NCBI GenBank assembly: GCA_008933995.1
Contig: WARS01000015.1
Location: 4,204,173-4,268,172 of the forward strand
DNA: 64,000 nt
Origin: Datnioides undecimradiatus
Taxonomy: Eukaryota; Chordata; Actinopteri; Lobotiformes; Datnioididae
Direction of reading: 5' to 3'
The notes beneath the pieces were generated by a model. The model saw nothing but the letters and a program-made list of their open reading frames with translations. It was not told the DNA's origin and did no database searches. Positions within the stretch are counted from its first letter, which is position 1. Every line of letters begins with the position of its first letter. Shown here in pieces: positions 1 through 13,700 of the stretch. Both the position numbers and the translations under genes were made by a program.

Positions 1-2786
1 GCAACGTGCTTTTTGTGAGTGCATCTACATGTGCGGGAAGGCCTTTATTAATAACTGGATGGTAGGACAACAGCCACAGCAGACCTGGGAAAACACTGCC
101 CCCTTTCCACTTGAGGTAGCAGGCATAAAGAATGGATGCATGAAGGAATGCATGTGGGTCAGAGGGGGGTACCGGCATCGGAGAGGTGCTATAGGACTGT
201 AATGATGCACTGCAGATCTGAACTCACTCATGCGGTTACCGACTCACTGTACAGAGTCTTGCATTAGTGCAGTGGTCTCCACATGCTGATGGATTAATGA
301 GTGCACTCTGGATTGTGCACACAAGGTTGATGCTCTGATCTCAACTGGAAACATGGATATTTCAGCTCATTGCAGGACCGTAAAGTAAATTCCAATCTTA
401 CAGCATGGTTGCATATCCAACTACACAAACTTTCAAAATCACCACCACAGAGTAACATATTTTTGTATCTGGGCTCAATCCACCATCGCCATGAGACGTT
501 TTGCCCCATTTTCAGCCGTCTGGCTCCACACAGTTTGTCCCCTCTGAACGTGTCTCTCCTCAGAGCTGCAGGTCAGGTCACAGTGAGGGATCCAGGTCAG
601 TTACGGCACAGCCAGGACAATCATGCCCCACATTTGGGAGTTGGCCTCATCAAAAGGATTTCATATGAGCCAATATGAAGGGAAGGGAAATGCCCACTGG
701 TGTCTTCCCTTGGAGGGCATAGGATCAGATACAGCGTGACAGATTTCAGCAGGATGGAGCCTTCATAAATAAAGAGATAAGAAAGACTCCGATGTATCCT
801 GCACTTCAGTTGCCCTTATTCCGTGATAAGGCCCAGGTCACAGCAGAAGTTACAGCACGATGAATATTCTCCAAATATGGGACATTGCTAGTCAAACTGA
901 AGCCCTGCATGACCGCCTGCTTTGGTTTAATGAGGGAAGAGTCGGGAGGTGAGAGGGATGTCCCACAGGGAGAAACAGAGGGGAAGACAAAGCACACAGG
1001 GAGGCTGCGGAGCACAAACAGTTTGTACAAAAAGATGCACGACAGCCAAGCTATGCTGACTCCGAAAATCCACACTAACTATGACAACGAGAGAGAGTCA
1101 CACACTAACAGACAGGGGAAGACAAACGAAATTCAACAAATCAGCTCTTACATTTCTGAAAATGCCACAACAGTGGGGTGGAAAGCAAAAACATCAACAT
1201 CCGCTGGACAACTTCTTGCAGATCTCAGGAAATGACTCTTTCCTTGGGGAGTAAATGTAGCAAAACACTAAAACCACAGTGTTTGTACACTTCTCTCTGT
1301 CTATGAATCCATCTTTCTCTTCATCCTCTCTTTCATGTTTGAAAAAGCTGTTTAAATGTGATATTCATTTTTTTTTTCCTTTCAGGTTTAGTTCAGTATG
1401 TGACTAAAACCTAAAGCATCTCTGATCCTGCAGAGTGCTGCATGCTGTTTCTTGTATGCTATTTCTCTCTATAAACGGAGCCACGCCTTATTTTTTTTAA
1501 TGTAAAGCCAAAGACTGCTGAAACTGTACCAAAACCCTGCCATGGTACCTTACAATCTTTGTTTGGGTAAAGCAAATGAGTGCTGAACATCAAAAGGAGG
1601 CATCTTAATGGCATCTCATTAAATGACGAGAGTCACAATGGTCTCACCCCCCCGGGAGAAACACAGCTTCCTCATTTCTTCCTCATTTCATTGACAAATT
1701 AGGACACACACAATTTTCAAATGGTTCTTACAATAGTGTAAGATTGTGGAATAAAGCATGGGACATATAGATGAGACCAGAGAAACAGGAGCCACAGAGC
1801 AAATTGAACACATCTGGTAAGTGTTTCGTCCGAGTCTAAAACACCTGGAAAACAGTCTAAACGGGAGCTGGGAGTGTTTGTCCCCCTCTGAGTGCCTAAA
1901 GCATGAAAGCTTAAACTGGTATTTCACTAGCCAGAGATGCCTGGTGGCAGCGGAGGAGACAGAGGATATAAAGCACACCTTCAATCCCTTATCCAGACCT
2001 TTTCCATTTGGCAGAATGATGATCCAGACAGATGGAGATCAGAGACCCTCTCTGCTGGATCACTTACCACACACACGCAAAGACCGGCAACACTGACAGC
2101 AGAGTCTGTCTCATAGTTGATACTTAGAAAAATGTCTCAGCCCTCGGTTGACATCCCTTTTTATCAATTCCAAATATACAGCAGGTATTAGTCTATTCAG
2201 CACTTATCATGTGACAGAGGTCAATCTTCTACTAAAGTAGCAGATGGTGATGCCTCAGTTGGTCAAGTTGTAACTCTTTGGCCTCTTTCGAAGCTTTATA
2301 ATAATTTATAATAATGTCAAAAATAAAATCAGCTGTGAGTTGATTTCTGTGGATAGAAATGCACTGTAATAGTTTGTTAAACTTTAACCAGGAACACAAT
2401 GCATTTTGAATTTATATGTCAACATAACTGTGGTTTATGCACAAGAAAACTCCTAAGACTGCATCCCCTTCCCATTATTATTGAGGGGCCTATAGGGGAC
2501 GCTACATTTGTAAGTTGTCGCAATATCTTTGATTGCCAAAAAATGAATGGGTGTAAGCATGTTTGTTTGATTGTCCACATCACAAAGAATAAAATGATAT
2601 GATGAGGTTTTCACTACGGAGCTGCATAATTCATAGACAAGGACCATAAGCAGTAATATATATGAGGTTTACACAATGAAACACATGCTCATCCACAGTC
2701 CCAAACTGTTCACAGTAATAATGTAATCACGTTACCTCACAGGCACACACTGTTTGTTATATTAAGTGTTAAACTGCCACATTATT

Positions 2787-2966
2787 CTCATATGACATTT
2801 TAAAATGACAAAACAGTGCCTGGCGTCCTGTTTGTTAATGAAATACTGCTCCTCATATCCAAATGTCGGTTTATGTCTCATAGGAATAGTTCAAAATGAC
2901 AAAACAATGCATGCAGGTGTTCTCTTCAATAATGAAATATGACATACTGAACTCCATTTCAACTTT
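2787..2966. repeat. Diverged tandem duplication, period about 90 bp
   Basis: Two neighbouring segments starting at 2787 and 2877 share an ordered set of words: CTCATA, then AAAATGACAAAACA(G/A)TGC, then AATGAAATA. They are offset by 90 bases with many substitutions between. This looks like an old local duplication; I see no coding potential in it. Confidence 0.5.
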
Positions 2967-5900
2967 AAACGTCAGGTAAACGTGATGAAATACATCTGAA
3001 AGTGCGCTCCATTTACTCTGAGTTATCATTCCAGAGCAGCAAACTGAAAACTTGAAAAGGCCAAAGGACCAAAAATAGACTTTGGTGGCGTTTATATGCA
3101 CATCATCTCAAAGTTCACTGCTTTTCTTTTCTCATCCTTCCAGAGCCAAAAGTGGCGAGCTATTTATAGCAGTATCCAGCAACAAAAGTTTCCTGTTTTA
3201 TCAAACAAACAAGTGACTTCTTATCTCTCTGCTGCCTGGCCGTGCATTTGTATATTCACCGACAGAGGCTGAAGTCTGCAGGCTGTGCTGAACAGGCTGC
3301 CTGTCACTGCAACAGTGTAGATAACTCAAGTTACTAAAAGTGTCACTTTAGAAGGAAAAGCTGCGCTGAACGATGAGCAGCGCATTTCTTCATTACCGCC
3401 ACGCTGACACCTTTGAAACTTAATCATATAGGAAATGCTTTGTGGAAATGTGCGGGGAGTAAATACCTGTGAGAATGATGACAGGCTGTGCAGAAAAAAA
3501 TAAAATAAAATCAGGTGTTCACCGTGAACGCTGCGTTTGTAGTTTAGAGCCTCTCCGGGGAAGAGAAAGACTCACAAAAACACCTGTAAACATCCAGCGA
3601 GGTCAAAGGCAGCTATGTTCACCAACTGCCAGCATAAATACAGGAGCAGCAGGTGTTATCAGTGGTCAGGAGCATAAAACATTAAAGACTCTTTTTTCTG
3701 TTTGTGAGTGTGTGTGTTAAGCAACAAGTGCGGGGGAGCTGTATTCAAAAGGTAGATCTGTTGCATGCAACCGCTTGTATCCAAAACACTCTGCAGCCTC
3801 TTTGAAGAGATAAAATTCTTTTTTTCTTATTGTTGCCGAGGCTCAGGTTGTGTCTTGCAGTATCACGCTTCTGCAATTGAAGGCAAACTCGTCATTGGGG
3901 CTGCAACCAGCAACCGTTGTCATCAGAAATGAATCAGCTAATGATTTGTTTTGTTTACAACGTGTCAGAAGATACTGAGAAATGTTTGTGCAATTTCCCA
4001 CAGCCCAAGGTGCCATTTTCCGACCAACTGGCCTAAACATTTTAAGCTTAAAACAAACACATCCTCTGACAACAATTGAGTCAAATGTGAGATAACATTT
4101 AAAAAAAAAAACCAACCCATAGTGCACATATATCTGAAAGTGTCCTGGGCGGTTGTATAATGCAGCATAATTTTTCCGATTTATTCATTCCTGATGATGA
4201 GCCTGACATTTTGGCCAGTGTCCCTGGGGGGTAAGAAGAACCTGGGACTGTGCTGAGAGCCTACAAAACAAACCCATTCTCCCCTGCCGACTGTAACCGT
4301 TGAGCCCTTGTCAACGCACAAAGGGTCCAGAGAGCCATAAAACGAAGGCCCAGGGGTCCCATATATCACCAAGGCCGGACCACAGAGTTAAATTGCCCTA
4401 TTTTAAACACGTGTGAATGCTTCTTGCTCACCAGGGAGAAAGGATGGTCACAGGGCTGGCAAGACCACTTACAAATCATTATGTTAGACTTCCAGCATGT
4501 GAAATCAGCCCAGCAGGCGCCACGGACGGAAAAGTCTCCGAACGGTCAAGTTAATTCAAAAATGAAAAGACAGACTTGTGCATTAGCAAAACCACAAACT
4601 GTAAAGACAATGAAGGCAATCTGATTCTGTGCATGTACTGACATTTTAATCATTTCAAAGCTGGCAGGAAGTTGCCGCTTGACTTTTTCTGCAAACCTGT
4701 GATGATACGGGACAGTAGGGAGGGGTCTTACAGATAATTAGAAGGGAGCTCATGGTGTGGCTGACGGATACTGAAGTCAAAGCATATTCTCAGCTATGCA
4801 GGCAGGTGCATTAAATGTCACAGACACCTGTAGACCCGGCTCGTCCTGCAGGTTTTGACACATGCACGCAGGAAACTGTTGCCATACAACAGACTCAGGG
4901 GCAGAGCGGCTGATAACGATCACCCTCCGAGCTGGCAGTCAGCTGATAAAATCTATTTTTAAGTAAAAGTGGTTGGAGTGGTTTGGTTTCTTCCAACTGG
5001 CCTCATCAGCTTTTGTTTTTGTGTGTCCACTGATCTCGAGCACACATTCAGACAAGATGACCCGCAACAAACGTCCTCTCCTAAAGAAACTGGGACACCA
5101 ACTGATTATTTTTGTGGATATTTAAATAATTGCGGTGGCCCGAGAGGAAAGAAAAATGCTTTTCCTGGTTGCCATGGAGAGGATTAAATGAGCAATATAA
5201 AAAGGCAGCCTGGGCTTTGAATAGAAGTGCAGAGATGGGATTAGAGGCGTTAGAGAGGCCTCTGTATGACCTTCTGACTGTTTAGTTCATTAAGTACAAC
5301 ACAGGCCTGGAGTTTGTGTTCATTACCCGGCTGTGGTTTAATAGACGCTCCTCCACCTGGATTTACCGCCTGTTTAATTAAGCCTGGGCATCTCTGAATG
5401 TCCATCATCTTTCACTCAAGTCCTGAAAAACAAGTCCTCATTCACAAACTCCTCAACAATTACTGAATGTTAAAAAAGAGCAGGGTGTTGAGTTTCATAA
5501 AAGCCAAACACAAAAAGGCCCCATTTGTGTGTTTAAATTGCACCACAACCCTCGCATGAAGTTTAATCAGAGTTTGTTTCCTTTCACTGTGGAAAACCCT
5601 GACACTCGAGTCACCGCAAACATCATCAGTGAAATTGTGGGATCTTGGTGACCTTTAAGCATGTGGTCACCTCTGATGGAGGGAAGCCGTGGGGAAGACG
5701 CTCAGTGCAGAGAAGAGGAGGCCTTTCAGATGCAACTCAGTAATGTGTGAAGGGTCAGTGTCCCATGATGATAAACGCCATGAATTCCAGCGTCTGCATA
5801 ATGTGTGTTTTATTCTGCTGCTGCTGCTCTTCTCTTCTCTGGAGGGTTTCCAGTATTTTTGCAGCGAGCTCTCGCAGGATACAGGCCACACAGGAAGATC

Positions 5901-6865
5901 ACAGACGATAATAACACGGAGCTCAGGTCTAATGTGACGAAATTATTGGAAAAACATCACTTAAATGAAATAGCACGAGATGAAAAGCCAGTGGCTCACA
6001 TATACCTGTAAATCTGGATTTCAGTCAGCCCACTGACAAAATGTACAGTGACCATTTTCAGTCCTTCCCCCTTTATTTTCATTTAAACTCCATTTTTCCT
6101 GCTTTGTTCCTCTATAAATAAACTCATAAATCTACTGATCAAAGCAACCCCGACTCCAGTTAATAATAAATCATGCTGCTGACAGGAAAAATATTATTTC
6201 CTCAATATCCTCCCGTTCTGCCTCTGTTATAATGTCGCTTGTGATCAGTTTGGCCTTTAAGTGATTTATGACAAGAAAGTGCTTTGGCCAGACGATTCCA
6301 GACTTTGAGGGGGAAATGGCGAGATGGCTGTCTTTATACAGTTTAAATAGTCGCAGGAAGGTCAACAACTTATACGCAGCCTCATGCCAGAGTAAACAGC
6401 CTTTTCTTGTCAGGTTTGCTGATCTTTAAGACCAGAAATCTAAATGTTTTTCTTAGTCGGCCTCTTCTTGAAACGCACAGTCTTGGGAAAGCAACTGGTG
6501 AGGATGATGACTTTAGAAGTCAGGCAAGAAATCAGAAAGCGTTGCAGTCTTATTTCACCCCTCATTAATGACACACATCTTTAACGTACGAAGTGTCCAT
6601 ATTAGTTATTATTTTGAGCTGATAAGCCTTAGTCATGACAAATTTGTCCAGATGGTTCATGTACGACCGATGCGTCTGTGTGTAACCATGATTCAGACGA
6701 ACCCAGTGTAACTATGTCTAAACAAGGACAGGCTGACTCATGCGTCCTCGTAAATGTGTCTGAGTTACAGGTGTTGTGATATATATGTGAGACGTGTTTC
6801 ACCTTCCTCTGCCTCAGGAAATAATTAAGACATGACTCATGTCACTACGTACCAGGAAGTCTTGC

Positions 6866-6883
6866 TTTTTTTTTTTTTTTTTT
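6866..6883. repeat. Poly-T run of 18
   Basis: Uninterrupted homopolymer. There is no flanking element that I can define, so it may be a simple repeat or the tail of an old retroposed sequence on the minus strand. Confidence 0.8.
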
Positions 6884-7814
6884 AATATGTTCCCTTCATC
6901 AATACTTTTTAGCTGCTCACACTTGTGACATAATGTCTAGTACAGCAGTGAACAGATTATGTAAATGTGAAATGACTATTACTTTCCTCCATTGTTTTGT
7001 TAGGAAGCATGTCTGAAGTGCATCATCATGAGCAATCACATGAACACTTTGACCTGAGTCAGTTCTTCTCTGTATAAATTAAAAGTGAGCTACATACAAT
7101 AATTTATCGTCGCTTAGTCTGTTGATTATATATTTGACTCATTTATACACGGAGAAAACCAAAATGCTCTCACATTTAAGAGACTGGAATGAACGAGTGT
7201 CTGTGCATTTTCACTTGACAAAAGACTTAAATGGTTAATGGATTATCCATAGTGTCTGGCAGTTTGACAAACTGATTAATCAACTTAAGATCAGAAACAA
7301 GGTGTGCTGCATTCTGTTCAGCATCTGCAATGATAACACATGATCACATGACTTTTTACAGTCAGACACTCATTCAATCTTCAAACGAACGACTGCTTTC
7401 ATTATCACTTGAGCTGCCTGTTGTTTCTCAATGAATTGATACGTTCCTGAATGTAATGTTAAAAGGGGGATGAAGGGGCCATTAATTCACTGTATCAGCA
7501 CTAAACATCTGCCTGTAACGTCTGTCAGGATAACTTGCAAGTATGAATTATACTTTTTTATACATTTCCATTAAAAACAACAGTAGTGTCATGTTGGTAA
7601 GCTGATAAAAATTGCAAAACGAGAAAATAATACACGACTTTTCCTAATTTGACTTCAGGTTAAAGGGAACAACAATTCTGATAAGATTTCAGATGAATTA
7701 AAGCTTCCCCAGTTCAAGTTTTCCCAGGCAGCAGGTAGCCCGAACACCACAGTTGTGCTCCTTCATGAGCAGCATGTAAGTTCAGCTCAGCAGCATCTCT
7801 GTTCATCTACTCAC

Positions 7815-7865
7815 CAGGGCTCGCAGGGAGGACTCATCCAGCGCCGAATAACTCTCCAGGGACAT
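7815..7865 (-). CDS. First coding exon of an unidentified gene (partial)
   Basis: On the minus strand an ATG at 7863-7865 opens 17 codons, reading MSLESYSALDESSLRAL, ending exactly at a strong donor (CTG|gtgagt, last exonic base 7815, phase 0). It sits just downstream of a GC-rich, CpG-containing block (about 8200-8280), as expected for a first exon. The short peptide is acidic and serine-rich. I could not assign it to a family, and the following exon is not obvious within the window. The gene runs leftward and probably leaves the window. The call rests on ATG context, codon composition, the donor and the promoter-like upstream sequence, not on homology. Confidence 0.45.
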
Positions 7866-8300
7866 GTTCAGTCTTTCGCTGGGAGGCTCAGGTGAGACGT
7901 GAAGGTCGGTGTGTGTGAGATGTGCTCCTCCGGGCACCGTGTGGTCTACCACCTGCACTACTTGCAGCTGTTTTTGTGTCTTTTTCTTCTTTTCTCTGTG
8001 CTGTCTGTCTCAATCTTCAGCGCAGTTAAAGTCAGAAACTTTTTTTTTCCGTATCAACAAAAATAAACCGGTGTCCCGCTTCCGGAGAGCATATTTCGGT
8101 CCTCTTGTTTGGTGTCTTGAGCTGCAGTGAAAGCAGAAAACAAGCCAACACGCTCTCCTAACGAGTGGGACGTTGGCAGCTTTTTGAACTGAGGATTCCC
8201 ACTGAAAGGTGTAATCCCGCCCCTCTCCGTCGCCGGCTTCTCCCGGCGCTCATTCAAAGCGCGCCGCTCTGCGGGAAGACGCAAAACAGCGTCCAAGTAT
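7866..8300 (-). promoter_or_regulatory. Putative GC-rich promoter and 5' UTR of the unidentified gene
   Basis: The segment around 8200-8280 is unusually rich in G, C and CpG for this AT-rich window, including a short inverted repeat (GCCGGC...CCCGGC) and GCGCGCCGC. It lies immediately upstream of the minus-strand ATG at 7865. No TATA box is evident. The transcription start site cannot be placed from sequence alone. Confidence 0.4.
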
Positions 8301-10718
8301 GGGAGGTGATTAGTGCCACCGTCAGCCACTATAGCCTTATGTGTACGGAAAGTAAAATCCAAACTTTATCAAAGACTACATTGAAACTGGTGTAAGTCTA
8401 ATAGTTTCCTCTGCTTTTTTCAGCATCAGCCATTCTTTTTTTTTTTTTAATAAAAAATTTGCAATTACTTCTCTGCATAGAGTGATTTCATTCTTGGTGG
8501 TGTCTACCATTTAAACACCAAAGAGACATTTCATATACATTTTTCACACTTCAAGCAAAACAATAACAACAGCTTACAAACTAGTCATAAATCATCAAAT
8601 AATATCCCTACAACTAGTATATTACTAAGTTCATGGACAGAATAAGGAAAACCAGAAAACCATTTAAACCATTAAAAGCACTATTTATCTACTTTTCAAA
8701 TGTTTAGTGCAGTATTAATGTTTGAGTCCTGCTTCAAATCCAACAGACTAAAATTCTTGCTGACAAATACAGAATACTTTCTTTCTTTATCCTCAATGTA
8801 TTGTGATTTAAACATGTGACACTAAGTGTGAAAATAGTGGAATTTGAGGTAATTAGATTGGAGGAAATAAATTCCCAAACCCCAAGAAAAGAAATACAGT
8901 GGACACTGTCTTCTACAATATTTAAAGACAAGAGGGGTCCCGTTTGCTGTCTTATGGTGATTCAGACAGTCCCAATATTTCAAAGGATCTGTGGATTATT
9001 TCAGATGACCACCTCCTTAAAATGGATCATGCAATGTAACCTTTATTCACAAATGTTCCTTGCTTTGCCAGTACTTATTTATAGACCACCAGCTACAAGA
9101 GATTTTAACAACTGCCCTCCTTAAAGCAAAAAATACACGAGTCATATATTAAAGATTTAATTTTAATGAATCAGTGACAAGTGTATTTACGCCAACATTT
9201 ACATTACAATATGTATAATGTAACAGATTGGTCTTGTGATAAATGAACAACTCTGAAGAGACTTAGTGCATTTCATTTAGATCATTGCTCCTTGTTCGCT
9301 TTAGATGCCGCACCTTGCATGATTATGTGAGGTCGGTAGTGACAGAAACAACACTGTTATCCAAAACATTTAAATGAGTTTTCAATCTTCCAGACTACTT
9401 TTAATTCAGTCACTTAAAGTTGTAATAATCACAAAAAACCCGCTTAAGTCTTGTGTGATTAAAAAGTTTGCCCTCCTTCTTCTTATCACCCCTAACAAAG
9501 GACACCAGATACAAAGTTAACAAGGCAGAAATAAACTCAGGGAGTGGTGAAGAGGCTGTTGAAAATATGGGAATTAAATAATAGATTTTTTAGGCTTACT
9601 CCTATGCAGGGTTTCAGTACCAGGAATAGTAAACTGAGGCAAGCAGACATTTAAAGTAGGGCTAAACAACTCTAACAGAATACAAAATAAGACCAGGGAT
9701 GTTCTAATTTAATTACATTTAATAGCCACAAAAGACAAAGAGCATCCAGACAGTTGTTCTTAAACATGGAGCCAGCTGTGTGCAATGATACCAGGTGATT
9801 TCACTGATTATTTACTCCTGACCAGCTGAACTTGTTGATAAAATGTTAATCTCCAAAATGCTCTTAGCTGTCTGTAGCACAGGTCTGCCTAATTTATACA
9901 TATTTCTATTTCTAATATATCTGGTTATTCTTAAATCCTATTTGGAGGAGCAGCACACAACATCTTCAGACAACATAAAGATGACCAGACAGGAGACAGA
10001 GCTTCAAAAATCATCTCGCTGCAACTCCACATATACAGTTCTATAGTTATGATTTTAAAAATCACCTAAATATTACTGAAGAGTATTAAAGACGAATGTT
10101 CAACAGTATAAAAAGACAATTTTCCAAGAGTACAGTTTTTTTTTCTCTTGGTCAAAGATGCATAAATTTATCAAATTGGTTCCTCAAGCCCTTTTTTAAA
10201 CAAAATAATCTATCAAAGTGCTATAGGTTACACAAAGATGCAGAAACAGGAACACTGTGAAAGATCCTGAAGGAACAAAGGGGTGAAAACAAAATGTCCT
10301 TGGCTGAAATAACAAGGTAAAGATTAAGTCGGAGGAATGCACACAGACAAAGTCATGTGTCTGTGTCTAATGTTCTCCATGTTCTTAATGAACTGACTTG
10401 TACAGATAAAAACAAAAATTAAATCAAATTCAGCGTGAATTAAAAAAAAAACATTTTATAATTTATCTGTTAAGGCTAAATGTTAGACATACAAACATTT
10501 CAAACACATCTTGAAATAAAGCAGAATATGCATGAATAAACCAAATTACTTGCTTAGAATGTAATAGTATAATTAATCGTAAATAAAATGCAAGATACTA
10601 ATACTCACACAGGCACTTATCAGATAGGTATATGTTTCATTTCCAAAAGTGTGCAAAAGGATAAATGAAAAGCAGAAGAGGAGATTTGGTTTTTCTATTT
10701 CTCCAGATGTTCCTGTGC
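8301..10718. other. TRAFD1 3' UTR and intergenic DNA
   Basis: This AT-rich stretch has no recognisable gene. Its right part should be the TRAFD1 3' UTR, since the TRAFD1 stop codon is at 10719-10721 on the minus strand. A minus-strand AATAAA (TTTATT at 9042-9047) is one candidate poly(A) signal, but several AT-rich alternatives exist and the transcript end is not resolved. Confidence 0.45.
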
Positions 10719-13700
10719 TCACTCTTCCTGCTGCTCTTCATTCTGCTTCTTGGGCAACTGCAAATGGAAAAAAAATACAATTGAAAATCGTTTGACAGAC
10801 ACAAAAGCATGCTGAGCAGCTTCAGAGAGGAAAACCTTCCATTTAAGCTGAATATACAGTGTCTAAATAAACCTTCTGAAGTGGCTGTAAACTAATGTGA
10901 AACAATCAACTTCTTCTAAAAGGTCTACATTTTTCCACCTTCATAGCTTGAATGCACAGAGGCTGGTTGGTGTTTGCCCTCGTACCACATACAAACAAAG
11001 CATTGACATCATCCCTGCCCACAACACATTTATTGCACAGTCCGTCATGAACAGTAAACAACAGGAAGTATTAAAGAAAAAACCTTGTGTTTACCTTTGC
11101 CGTTGGATTCTTTATGTTTCCTCTCCCTTCTTTATTTTCTGTTAGATATGGTCTGGTGGACAAACAATCAAATTTGAATATTAATAAAACATTATTTGAT
11201 CAAGAAATTCTAAAAGGGTCAAGCTTAAGTTTCCATATGACTCGATCATTGCTTTTACCCCTTTAAAGATGTAGAACCAGAGTCAAAGAAAGATGACTGA
11301 GCCCCTTCTGCTTCCTTGCCATGCTGAGGTCGGTCTTTCATGGAAACATCATAGTTGGATGTTTTCCTTTGACTTGGGAGTCCGATGTAGCCTCGGTGCC
11401 AGTCCCTTTGTCCTGGTGGTGTGTCTCTGTCAAATCCAAACTCCTCCAAGAAGTCCGCTGTATTTTTAAAAGGACACACACAGAGTATGTGCAAATAAAC
11501 ACAAAAAATACAGAAAAAAATATATGTAAGAAAACATTAAAAACATTATAAATTAAATAAAAAGCCAAACCATCTTTGTATATGTACTATTAGTTCTTAA
11601 TAAGAATTTATGGTAAGCAAAGACATTGTATCATGCTTGTGTTGCAAATTATATAATCAGTTTTTCGGCATTATTGGTTTTCTTTCTTTTTATATTTAAA
11701 ATACATTCTATACATTACCTTGGTGCTTTATTCTCCTTTGAAAGTCTGGAGACATCCGGCCAAAGGTGTCTTTAGCGGGGCTTAATGGTTTTTTGACAGA
11801 TGCTTTTGTTAGATTGTTCAGGGGATGGGTGGTCTGAGGACGCATATCACATTTGTCCTGGGTATAAAAGAGCACAAAAAAATAAAATCTCCCTAGAAAA
11901 AAACATTTCTATGTATTTATTTTCACAGGTACAAAACACACTGATCAACATCCCTGTAAATGTCCCAGTGCTGCCTTAAAAGCTTATTTTCAACTGTTGC
12001 CCCATGACAAGAAAATAAAATTAGCCACTATGAAATCTATCCATTTTCTCTTTTTGTTTCGTATTAGCAGATGAAAATGATCAATAATGATCCATACAGG
12101 GTGGTTGTTCAGAGCATAATGTGATCAAGCAACTAATTTCTGCACATTAATACTCTTTTAATCTATGGCTAGGCTCTCTTAAACTACGCTATGTAACTTG
12201 TTTAATGACATACCTGATGGTGAAAGACGACAGCCTCTTCGAGAGCAACGCCACAGAATTCACAGGGAATGACCACATCGCCCTCCAGTGGACTGGCAGG
12301 GGGACTGTACGAGGCCGGGGACACTGACCGAGGGAACGTGGGGATGTTTGAAGCGAGTGTGTCAGGGAGGCTGTGCATCAGTCCCGAGGCGTTCCTGCTC
12401 TTCCTTTCCTCTCTTGGCGGAGACGCGGGCTGCTTGCTGAATGATGCGAAGGCGGAGGCAGGGCTGCACCCAGTCTGAAACAAAGAGAAGAAAGATAAAC
12501 AAGATGCTGAAATCTACGTTAAACCTGCTTAAACCAATTAAAGACCCAAAGTAGATGGATATGAGGGCCACATGTTAAGGCAGGCAAAGTCTGTAACTGG
12601 ACTGTGAGCCATCTGAAACAAAGATAAAGACGGGTGTGGACATGTTAGCATGCCATGTGATATCTGGATCTGAGTATTTTACATGATTAGATTTGTGCAT
12701 ACACAGGATGCAACAAAAGAAAAATAAGTAGATTACAGCAAGTTTTTCCAGTTACACTGAAAGTGGGTCTGGACTCAGGCTTAATATGTTGACATATCAG
12801 CAAGACCTGAGTTCAGTAGGCAGATTAAACAGAGTATGTTCGGCTGGCTCTATCTGTCAATCAGGTTCTGGTTGTGTTTTTGCCGCTTCTGACATGCTGT
12901 CGTGCATGCAAATATCATGCACTGACCTGAAAGCACAAACTCCTCCTTCTCTCGAGTGTTGTGTTGTAGAGTGTAGAGCAGAGTGGCTTTTTCAAACTTT
13001 CTATTTATTTATATATATTTTACTAAAAATAAACAAGATTATGACATTAATGAGCCATTGATCACAGGCCGTTAGTCCAGGAAACAGTGCTGTGTGTAGG
13101 TCATGTGGGTAAAAACATTTCCTAGATAATGGGACAGAAATTATCCAAATAAGGCCAGGCTAATGAACCTGGCATAAAAACAATTTGTCACTGAAAGCAA
13201 AACTTCTACCAGTCTATAAATGTGACACATTTAGCACTTTTGCTCATATCAGGATCTTGTAATCACAGTGACCCCGATTTCCAGTGTGCTGATTGGTTTG
13301 TACATGTGCTGTTTACATATTTAGATCCCACCATGTCTCAGTAACGTGGCTAGCTGGCTTGCACAGAAATCCAGCGGACACCCTCCTGACTGGTAGTGCA
13401 CCCGAACGAATAAAATCATCTCTAACCTGATGCAAAATGAGGTCCTCTTCAGGAAACAGCTCTTCGCAGAACTCACAAGGCAGCATTGTATCTATAAAAG
13501 TCATTTTAACTTATCAACAAACTGAAAACAGATTAACTTGATATGTTAGCAACGCTAGTTCACCATCTACCTGTTTGATCATGGTCCTGGGTTGCACTTG
13601 TGCTTGTGCCTGTGCCTGTAGTGAAGTTTGGATAGTTGTTGTTGGGTGGAGAGAGTGGAGAGTTTCCAGAGGTGTTAGGCGTCTTTCCGATCTTGTGGTC

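Larger units (their letters stand above)
1..7814. other. Non-coding stretch, probably intron of the gene starting at 7865
   Basis: I recognise no conserved protein in this 7.8 kb on either strand. It lies downstream (in the minus direction) of the first coding exon at 7815-7865, so it is most simply that gene's first intron or introns. It contains a diverged 90-bp tandem duplication (2787-2966), an 18-base T run (6866-6883), and one weak exon candidate on the minus strand near 806-1097. The other open frames show no family resemblance and no supporting splice sites. Confidence 0.5.
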
